Assembly: GCA_902797785.1 (NCBI GenBank)
Contig: CADBUD010000266.1
Span: 1-6,103, forward strand
DNA: 6,103 nt
Reading direction: 5' to 3'
Source of the DNA: an uncultured Lachnospiraceae bacterium
Lineage (GTDB): Bacteria; Bacillota; Clostridia; Lachnospirales; Lachnospiraceae
Shown: in pieces, positions 1-5,906 of the stretch
How positions within the stretch are numbered: the stretch's first letter is position 1
How the letters are laid out: the number at the start of each line of letters is the position of its first letter
Program-made: the position numbers and the translations under genes
Notes under the pieces: model-generated
Databases searched by the model: none
What the model saw: the letters and a program-made list of their open reading frames with translations, nothing else
Told to the model about the DNA's origin: nothing

Positions 1-19
1 ATGAAAATCTGGGGCAGTG

Positions 20-63
20 GGCGCGAAATATGACCGTTAGGGCATATTTCCACTCTGTGCGCC
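20..63. repeat. Stem-loop 1 with competing pairing
   Basis: GAAATATG at 25-32 pairs perfectly with CATATTTC at 43-50. Inside it, CC at 34-35 can pair with GG at 40-41 around a GTTA loop. GGCGC at 20-24 can extend the stem by pairing with GCGCC at 59-63, leaving 51-58 as a bulge. CGCC at 60-63 could instead pair with GGCG at 67-70 around a TTT loop, so two alternative folds compete for the same bases. The pairings are seen directly; a switching role would be speculation. Confidence 0.55.
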
Positions 64-87
64 TTTGGCGTGTGCATTTTGTTGCTA

Positions 88-115
88 TGAACAGCAGTGC
101 TGTGAATAGTATACT
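88..115 (+). promoter_or_regulatory. Weak candidate sigma-A promoter
   Basis: TATACT at 110-115 matches the -10 consensus at five of six bases. TGAACA at 88-93 matches the -35 consensus at four of six, with a 16-base spacer. Transcription would start near 121, inside the first arm of the 110-154 hairpin. The match is modest and overlaps the inverted repeats, so this is only a candidate. TATAAA at 151-156 is a second -10-like string, with no good -35 partner. Confidence 0.22.
91..103. repeat. Small inverted repeat ACAGC/GCTGT
   Basis: ACAGC at 91-95 pairs with GCTGT at 99-103 around a three-base AGT loop. It is short and may be incidental, but it sits between the larger stem-loops of the leader. 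Confidence 0.35.
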
Positions 116-154
116 CGTTAGCGAAAACCGTTGCCGGTTTTCGTTAACGGTATA
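110..154. repeat. Stem-loop 2, 15-bp stem
   Basis: The arm at 116-130 pairs with 135-149 over 15 positions around a TTGC loop, with one G-T wobble (121 with 144). Allowing one bulged C at 114, the stem extends outward through a T-G pair to TATA at 110-113 pairing with TATA at 151-154. No T-run follows on the + strand. The wobble is tolerated in + strand RNA but becomes an A-C mismatch in - strand RNA. Confidence 0.65.
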
Positions 155-162
155 AAAATGAT

Positions 163-214
163 GCGCACGGATTTTGTAAGGAAAATGTCGCTTTCAGCGA
201 CTAAAATCCGGCGC
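163..214. repeat. Stem-loop 3, nested two-part hairpin
   Basis: The outer stem joins GCGC (163-166) and CGGATTTT (168-175) to AAAATCCG (203-210) and GCGC (211-214), with only A167 bulged. An inner perfect 6-bp hairpin, GTCGCT (187-192) with AGCGAC (196-201), has a TTC loop. An 11-base internal bulge (176-186) faces a single base (202). The nested arrangement is unlikely by chance and supports a structured element. Confidence 0.65.
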
Positions 215-216
215 GA

Positions 217-252
217 CTCATGAACAAAATGGCAGGCCATTTCGTTCATGAG
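217..252. repeat. Stem-loop 4, 36-base palindrome
   Basis: CTCATGAAC at 217-225 pairs with GTTCATGAG at 244-252. After one A-C mismatch (226 with 243), AAATGG at 227-232 pairs with CCATTT at 237-242 around a CAGG loop. Only one of 16 positions in the stem is mispaired, and in - strand RNA that position becomes a G-U wobble. The ATG at 220 lies inside this palindrome and is not a likely gene start. Because of the symmetry both strands can be read as an almost identical peptide (MNKMAGHFVHE on +, MNEMACHFVHE on -), which is a source of spurious short gene calls. Confidence 0.7.
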
Positions 253-273
253 TATAAAAAAACACAAAAGCGA

Positions 274-280
274 AGGGAGG
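274..280 (+). promoter_or_regulatory. Ribosome binding site of the hybrid kinase
   Basis: AGGGAGG lies 11 bases before the ATG at 292. The other in-frame ATG, at 220, has no purine-rich site in front of it and sits in a palindrome. This decides the start in favour of 292 and removes 24 residues from the longest possible reading frame. Confidence 0.8.
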
Positions 281-291
281 ATATATTCCAG

Positions 292-3200
292 ATGAAAAAT
301 GACCTTCACATAAAACAAACAGAATGGGAGAAATGGATGTTTCCCCTCACGTTCAAAAACATCCTGCTGATCTTTCTTGGAACAGCCATCAACCTCTGTG
401 GAAGCAAGATTGCGCTCTATCTTTCTCTCCCGCTCTGGTTAGATTCCATTGGAACCTTTTTTACAGCGATTTGTCTTGGTCCCATCGCCGGCGCCCTCTC
501 CGGATCATTGATGAATGTCATCTTAAATTTCTGGTATCCGAACCGGATCTGGTATGCAATCGTCAGTATTTGTGGTGGACTTACCATTGGCCGATTTTTT
601 CCGCGCCATAAAAAAATGAGGGCATTTCCTGTTATTGCGACTTCGTTCGCGGCTGCTATCGTCATGATCATTGTCTCTACTCCGCTCAACCTGTTGTTTT
701 ATGCCGGATATACCGGTAATTCCTGGGGCGATGCTTTGATTGACATGACTTCTAATTATATTACTCTTCCTGTCATTTGCTGTGTTCTGGGAGAAATGCT
801 GGTAGAGATTCCGGACAAGGTGCTCAGTATGCTCCTTTCTGTTCTCTTCCTGTCTGTTTTGAAGCATTGCACAGATAAAGCAGGGACTCCTTCCCACAGG
901 AAAAAAGGAGCCGCTGCCCAAAACATTCTGTTCTTTTTTCTTTTGGGATGGCTTCTGCTCCCTGCCTCTCCGTCTGTTTTTGCTGCGGAGCTTAGTTCCG
1001 ATTATATCTCAGTTACCTATAATATAGAAAACGGTCTGGATTCTGCTGAAATCAATGCCATTTTGCAGACAGCGGACGGCTATCTCTGGGCTGGCTCCTA
1101 TTCGGGTCTTTATCGATATAACGGTTCCCACTTTGAAAAGATCTCTTTTGATGAGCAGATCAGTAATGCGATCATTCTGTTCGAAGACAGCAAAAAACGT
1201 CTTTGGATCGGCACAAATGACAGCGGTGTGTATTGCTGCGATCCGGCAGAGGAACACATCACCCACTACTCTATGGAGGAAGGTCTCTCCGCCAATTCCA
1301 TCCGTTCCATTTGCGAAGATGACCACGGCAGAATTTATGTCAGCACCACGGCAGAGCTCTGCCGGATCAATACGGATGAATCTATCTTTGTCTATGCCGA
1401 TCTTCCGGAGCTCAGCTGTACTTATTCCCTGATTTCCATGGAGGACGGACAGATTGCAGGCGTTACCCGGAACGGATTGCTGTTTTTCCTAAAAGAAGAC
1501 ACCATCTCTGCTTCAATGGAAAACATCAATAGTGAATACGCCTTTTCTTCGGTCGCCCAAGGAGATGCCGGGGAACTTTTAGTCGGAACGACCGGCAAAG
1601 AACTGGTCCGGATCAGGTATGACGGAACTCGTCTGAAGAAAGAACGAACCATCCCTTCGAAGCAGCTTTCTGCCTTTAATTCGATTCTTTACAGTGCCGG
1701 GATGCATGGATATTTTCTTGCTTCGGATACCGGTTTTGGGTTTTTAGATTCCACAGAAAAAATCGAGGTTCTGTCAAAGGATGGATTTAACAGCGCAGTA
1801 AATGATATTTTTATTGACTCCCAGGATAATATCTGGTTTTCCTCGACCAAACAGGGCATTTTAAAATTGTCCCCAAATGTATTTACCGATATTTTCAAAA
1901 AAGCCGGATTATCTCCATCTGCTGTCAACGCTACCCTGATCGATGACGACCTGCTCTATATCGGAACCGATCTGGGGCTGATCATTTATCATATTTCAGA
2001 GGATACAACGGAGGAAAATGACCTTTCCCGGATTTTTGAAGGAACCCGGATCCGGCATATTTTAAAGGACCGGGATGGAAATCTATGGTTTTGCACCTAT
2101 GGACAGATGGGGCTGGTCAAGATCACTCCAAAAGGAATCGTCCAATATTATAACAGCAGCACCTGTGATATCTTAGGAAACCGCTTCCGTTTTACTCTGG
2201 AGCTTGCAAATGGAGATATTCTGGCAGCCTCAACAGATGGTCTGAGCATTCTGCGAAAAGGAATCGTCTATCATACCATCGGCACAAAGGATGGTCTTAT
2301 CGTTCCTCAAATCCTCTGTGCTTTACAGCTGGAGGATGGCAGCATTCTTGCCGGATCGGATGGAGACGGTATCTATGTCATCAAGGACTACGCTATTTCC
2401 GACAAGATCGACACCGAAGACGGACTGCTTTCTCATGTTGTCTTACGAATTCTGCCTTGTCAGGACGGTCTCTTATATGTGGCCAGCAATGGCATTTATT
2501 TCCAGGAACCGGAGGGAACCATTCGCAAGCTTTCTCATTTCCCATATAATAATAATTATGACATATTTCTGACGAAGGACGAGGAAGCATGGATCACGGG
2601 AAGTGCTGGAATTTATGTAGTAAAAACTGCGGATCTGATCAGTGATTCTAAGGAGTATCCCTCTCTCTTATTGAACCGTACCTGGGGCTTTGATACGACC
2701 TTGACCGCAAACGCATTTTCTACAGCACATAACAACGATCTGTATTTTTGTTGTACAGACGGGGTACGCCGTGTCAATCTCTCCGGCTACCACACCTTTT
2801 CCGATCAATATCAGATTTTAATTGATTCGTTCACGGCAGATGAAGAATCAGTTCCTAAAATCGAGGGTATCTATCAGGTTCCCGCCGGTTCCGGAAAGAT
2901 TCAGATTCAGCCCGCCGTCTTGAACTATTCGGCTTCTAACCCACAGATCACCTGTTATCTGGAAGGGTTTGATTCCGCCGGCGTCACAGTAAAACAAACC
3001 GATCTGGCACCGATGTATTACACCAGTCTTCCATTTGGGGACTACACCTTAAATGTCAAGGTACTGGACGGTACGGATCAGACGGTCATAAAGTCCGCTT
3101 CCTTTCCCATTCACAAGGAAGCCCGGTTATATGAACATTTTTACTACAAGCTCTATGTGGCATTCGTTGGCGCCATGATTATTGGATTCTTAGCATGGAT

Positions 3201-5091
3201 GGCCGCCGAAATGAGCAATATGGCGGTGATCAACCGTCAATATGACCAGATTCGGGCAGCCAAGGAAGAAGCCGAATTTGCTAATCAGGCAAAATCCCGG
3301 TTTCTTGCTCAAATGTCCCATGAAATCCGGACTCCGATCAATGCCGTTCTGGGCATGGACGAGATGATCCTGCGGGAAAGCCGAGAGAAAGAAATACGGG
3401 GATATGCCGCCGATATTTATACTGCCGGAAATACCCTGCTTTCCCTGATCAATGAAATCTTAGACTCCTCCAAGATCGAATCCGGAAAAATGGAAATCGT
3501 TCCTGTCGAATATGAGCTCTCCGTTTTGATCCGCGATCTTGGAAATATGATATCCCAGCGCGCTCAGGCAAAGGATCTTCACCTTTTGATCGAAGCTGAA
3601 TCCGATTTGCCAGGGAAGCTTTACGGGGACGATGTCCGGATCCGTCAGGTCATTACCAACCTGCTGACCAATGCGGTAAAATATACCCCTTCCGGAACGG
3701 TCTGGTTCCGGGTTCGCGGTTCCCGAAAAGATGAGGATGAGCTTCTTCATTTTGAAGTCGAGGATACCGGCATGGGCATCAAGGAGGAAGATCTGCCAAA
3801 GCTATTCGAAGCATATCAGCGGATTGAAGAAGACAGAAATCGAAATATCGAAGGAACCGGACTGGGAATGAACATTACCATCCAGCTGCTCCGCCTGATG
3901 GACAGTCAGCTGGAAGTGGAAAGTGTCTATGGCAAAGGATCAAAATTCTATTTTGATCTCCGGCAAAAAATTGTCGATGATACCCCGATTGGAGATTTGA
4001 ATTCCCAACCGGATTCTTCTAAGGATACCTATCGGTACGAAGGTGGTTTTCTTGCCCCGGATGCAAAGATCCTGGTCGTTGATGATAATGCCATGAACCG
4101 AAAGGTCTTTAAAAGCCTCTTAAAGATCACTCAGATTCAAGTCACAGAGGCCGGCGGTGGTCTCGAGGCGATTGAGCTTGCAAAGCAAGAATGTTTTAAT
4201 CTCATTTTTACCGATCATATGATGCCGGATATGGATGGTGTCGAAACGATGCAGCATCTGCGCACCCTGCCAAATTGCCAGAATGTTCCCATCTATGTTT
4301 TGACGGCAAATGCCATTACCGGAGCAAAGGAGCAGTACCTAGAAGCCGGCTTTGACGGTTTTGTCTCCAAACCAATCGTATCTGAGCAATTAGAACAGGT
4401 CATCTTAGCGGAACTGCCAAAGGAGCTGATCCTGCCCCGGGAAATGGATGATGCTGCCCCGGCTTTTTCCCCGGAGGAGCTCCCTGTCATCGATGGACTG
4501 GACTGGCACTATGCCTGGCTGCATCTTCCGGATGAGGATTTATTAAGCTCTACTGTCGAAGATTTTTATGATGTCATTTCCCTTCAATCAGAAAAGCTCC
4601 AGTCGATGTTCTTAGAACTTTTTGCCCGGGAAGCTTCCTTTGATTCCTATCGTATTCAGGTGCATGCCATGAAAAGCTCGGCTGCGACCATTGGAATCCT
4701 TCCCCTTGCCGGAATGGCAAAAATACTGGAATATGCCGCCAGGGATCATGATACGGATACCATCGCTTCCCTGCATCCGGTCTTTTTAAGAGAATGGAAT
4801 TCCTACCAGGAAAAACTGATCGGCGTATTCCGCATTACAGGGAAATCTACCGGGTATTCCCCAAAAAAGACCGCTGCCGATGCAGACATGCTGCTTGCCA
4901 TGTTTTCCATGCTCCGGTCTGCCCTGGAGGATTTTGACATTGATACCGCAGATGAAATTGCTGACAAACTGACTTCCTATCGATACCCGGAAGACATTGA
5001 AACCCTGCTTCCTATGCTCACCGCAGCCATTAAAGATATGGATTCCGAGGAAGCAGAAAAAATAATGAATAAAATGGAGGAATTATTATGA
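292..5091 (+). CDS. Membrane hybrid sensor histidine kinase with ECF-S-like, propeller, receiver and Hpt domains
   Basis: Senses a signal at the membrane and feeds a multistep phosphorelay. The protein has 1599 residues counted from the ATG at 292. Residues about 21-190 are a multi-helix membrane module, with the LWLDSIGTFFTAICLGP stretch at 48-64 resembling ECF-transporter S components. A basic loop and a signal-peptide-like hydrophobic segment follow at 203-232. Fourteen repeats of the LWIGT..G(L/I)Y type, spaced about 40-45 residues from 263 to 830, suggest two seven-bladed extracellular propellers. A Y_Y_Y domain lies at about 862-940 and a transmembrane helix at 953-972. HisKA carries His1010 in MSHEIRTP. 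HATPase_c has an N-box (N1123, N1127) and glycine motifs at 1158-1162, 1188-1192 and 1214-1216. The receiver has D1264, D1265, phospho-acceptor D1308, T1338 and K1360. The Hpt domain has His1458 (HAMKSS). A helical tail covers about 1527-1599. All catalytic residues are intact. It is translationally coupled to the next gene by an ATGA overlap. The kinase assignment is secure; the S-component resemblance is from pattern only and the ligand is unknown. Confidence 0.95.
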   Translation: MKNDLHIKQTEWEKWMFPLTFKNILLIFLGTAINLCGSKIALYLSLPLWLDSIGTFFTAICLGPIAGALSGSLMNVILNFWYPNRIWYAIVSICGGLTIGRFFPRHKKMRAFPVIATSFAAAIVMIIVSTPLNLLFYAGYTGNSWGDALIDMTSNYITLPVICCVLGEMLVEIPDKVLSMLLSVLFLSVLKHCTDKAGTPSHRKKGAAAQNILFFFLLGWLLLPASPSVFAAELSSDYISVTYNIENGLDSAEINAILQTADGYLWAGSYSGLYRYNGSHFEKISFDEQISNAIILFEDSKKRLWIGTNDSGVYCCDPAEEHITHYSMEEGLSANSIRSICEDDHGRIYVSTTAELCRINTDESIFVYADLPELSCTYSLISMEDGQIAGVTRNGLLFFLKEDTISASMENINSEYAFSSVAQGDAGELLVGTTGKELVRIRYDGTRLKKERTIPSKQLSAFNSILYSAGMHGYFLASDTGFGFLDSTEKIEVLSKDGFNSAVNDIFIDSQDNIWFSSTKQGILKLSPNVFTDIFKKAGLSPSAVNATLIDDDLLYIGTDLGLIIYHISEDTTEENDLSRIFEGTRIRHILKDRDGNLWFCTYGQMGLVKITPKGIVQYYNSSTCDILGNRFRFTLELANGDILAASTDGLSILRKGIVYHTIGTKDGLIVPQILCALQLEDGSILAGSDGDGIYVIKDYAISDKIDTEDGLLSHVVLRILPCQDGLLYVASNGIYFQEPEGTIRKLSHFPYNNNYDIFLTKDEEAWITGSAGIYVVKTADLISDSKEYPSLLLNRTWGFDTTLTANAFSTAHNNDLYFCCTDGVRRVNLSGYHTFSDQYQILIDSFTADEESVPKIEGIYQVPAGSGKIQIQPAVLNYSASNPQITCYLEGFDSAGVTVKQTDLAPMYYTSLPFGDYTLNVKVLDGTDQTVIKSASFPIHKEARLYEHFYYKLYVAFVGAMIIGFLAWMAAEMSNMAVINRQYDQIRAAKEEAEFANQAKSRFLAQMSHEIRTPINAVLGMDEMILRESREKEIRGYAADIYTAGNTLLSLINEILDSSKIESGKMEIVPVEYELSVLIRDLGNMISQRAQAKDLHLLIEAESDLPGKLYGDDVRIRQVITNLLTNAVKYTPSGTVWFRVRGSRKDEDELLHFEVEDTGMGIKEEDLPKLFEAYQRIEEDRNRNIEGTGLGMNITIQLLRLMDSQLEVESVYGKGSKFYFDLRQKIVDDTPIGDLNSQPDSSKDTYRYEGGFLAPDAKILVVDDNAMNRKVFKSLLKITQIQVTEAGGGLEAIELAKQECFNLIFTDHMMPDMDGVETMQHLRTLPNCQNVPIYVLTANAITGAKEQYLEAGFDGFVSKPIVSEQLEQVILAELPKELILPREMDDAAPAFSPEELPVIDGLDWHYAWLHLPDEDLLSSTVEDFYDVISLQSEKLQSMFLELFAREASFDSYRIQVHAMKSSAATIGILPLAGMAKILEYAARDHDTDTIASLHPVFLREWNSYQEKLIGVFRITGKSTGYSPKKTAADADMLLAMFSMLRSALEDFDIDTADEIADKLTSYRYPEDIETLLPMLTAAIKDMDSEEAEKIMNKMEELL
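5076..5080 (+). promoter_or_regulatory. Ribosome binding site of the tandem-receiver gene
   Basis: GGAGG lies 7 bases before the ATG at 5088, within the last codons of the kinase gene. The two genes overlap by the four bases ATGA (5088-5091), the usual arrangement for translational coupling. Confidence 0.85.
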
Positions 5092-5864
5092 AAACAATAT
5101 TAATGATTGGAAAAATGAATGACCTGATGAAAGAGCTTCATTCCTATCTCAACAAATATTTCCGCATACAGATCTGTACCGATGGAACGCAAAATGTCCT
5201 TGGCATGCTAAAAGTCGTTGAGCCGGATCTGATCTTAATCAGTCTCATTGGGATGTACGATGTAGAAGCACTCCTGTTCAACCGGATTCGCGCGAACTCC
5301 CCACAGATTCCGGTACTGACCATCGGAACAGAACAGGAGCGAAAAAACTTTCTAATTTTTTATGAAGGAGAACAATTTGAAAATCTAATCCGTCCTCTGG
5401 ACAATTCCGATGTTTTTTCTGCTATCTGTCGCAGACTAAAGCTATCCGAAAATGAAGTCAGGGAAGATGGTGCAGAGGCACAAAATGGAAAAAAACGCGT
5501 CCTAGTCGTAGATGACAATACTACCACCCTGCGAAGCATCAAAAAAATGCTGGAAGAACACTATCAGGTCACCCTCGCCAATTCCGGAATGAAGGCCATG
5601 ACTTCGATAGGAAAAAGCCGTCCGGATCTCATTCTTTTGGATTATGAAATGCCCGTTTGCGATGGAAAACAAACCCTGGAAATGATTCAGGCTGATGAGG
5701 ATCTAAAATCCATTCCCGTCGTCTTTTTAACAGGAGTCAATGACAGAGCACATATCCAGGCTGTCCTGACCCTGCGTCCGGCAGGATATCTCTTGAAACC
5801 TGCCGTACCAAAGACATTGATTGAGACAATCGAACGGGTTCTGGGAGACACAGAGGAAAAATAA
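5088..5864 (+). CDS. Tandem-receiver response regulator with a degenerate first receiver, no output domain
   Basis: Probable phosphoryl acceptor for the Hpt domain of the upstream kinase, acting in the cytoplasm. The 258-residue protein holds two receiver-type domains and nothing else. Residues about 1-118 follow the receiver fold pattern but have lost the acidic pair (MIGKMND at 6-12), have Ser52 where the phospho-acceptor Asp should be, and Arg102 for the conserved Lys; Thr78 is kept. This half is a pseudo-receiver. Residues about 136-254 are canonical: D142 and D143 in VLVVDDN, D185 in LILLDYEMP, T215, and K237 in LLKPA. A charged linker (about 120-136) joins them. The 4-base overlap with the kinase gene supports a dedicated pair. 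No DNA-binding, GGDEF, methyltransferase or other output domain is seen, so it may act by protein contact, as a phosphate sink, or by relaying to a further protein. Confidence 0.92.
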   Translation: MKTILMIGKMNDLMKELHSYLNKYFRIQICTDGTQNVLGMLKVVEPDLILISLIGMYDVEALLFNRIRANSPQIPVLTIGTEQERKNFLIFYEGEQFENLIRPLDNSDVFSAICRRLKLSENEVREDGAEAQNGKKRVLVVDDNTTTLRSIKKMLEEHYQVTLANSGMKAMTSIGKSRPDLILLDYEMPVCDGKQTLEMIQADEDLKSIPVVFLTGVNDRAHIQAVLTLRPAGYLLKPAVPKTLIETIERVLGDTEEK

Positions 5865-5893
5865 GAAAACATTGAAATTGAATTGTAGTGAAA

Positions 5894-5900
5894 AGAGGTG
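5894..5900 (+). promoter_or_regulatory. Ribosome binding site of the downstream reading frame
   Basis: AGAGGTG sits 6 bases before the ATG at 5907. It is the main support for a real gene there. The 42-base gap after the tandem-receiver gene (5865-5906) contains no hairpin or T-run that would end transcription, so the third gene is probably cotranscribed. Confidence 0.7.
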
Positions 5901-5906
5901 AAACCC

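Larger units (their letters stand above)
1..291. other. Hairpin-rich leader without a gene
   Basis: No convincing coding region is seen here on either strand. Most of the stretch is occupied by stem-loops at about 20-63, 91-103, 110-154, 163-214 and 217-252, separated by short gaps, followed by an A-rich stretch and the ribosome binding site of the kinase gene. None of the stems is followed by a T-run on the + strand, so they do not look like standard intrinsic terminators. The block could be a structured 5' leader of the kinase mRNA, or a dispersed intergenic repeat of the MITE or palindromic-unit kind. Peptides translated from the 217-252 palindrome remind me of small hypothetical proteins annotated in Lachnospiraceae genomes. 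That favours a dispersed repeat, but it is recall and not verified. Confidence 0.6.

Noticed and set aside
3..155. Frame open from the left edge to a stop at 153-155, possibly the end of an upstream gene
   Set aside because: The roughly 50 codons run straight through the stem-loops at 20-63 and 110-154, show no domain-like pattern, and could easily be open by chance.
217..260. Intrinsic terminator at the 217-252 palindrome
   Set aside because: The stem is followed by an A-rich and not a T-rich stretch on the + strand, and the - strand side also lacks a proper T-run, so termination is not supported.
220..291. Extended N-terminus of the kinase from the ATG at 220
   Set aside because: There is no ribosome binding site before 220, the codons lie in a palindrome, and the ATG at 292 has AGGGAGG at a workable distance.
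118..318. Reverse-strand reading frame of 66 codons over the leader
   Set aside because: It is made largely of inverted-repeat sequence, overlaps the kinase start, and has no other sign of being a gene. It is most likely a by-product of the palindromes.
5865..5906. Promoter or terminator between the second and third genes
   Set aside because: Only a tandem ATTGAA and the ribosome binding site are visible. No hairpin with T-run is present, and the TTGAAA string has no -10 partner at proper distance.
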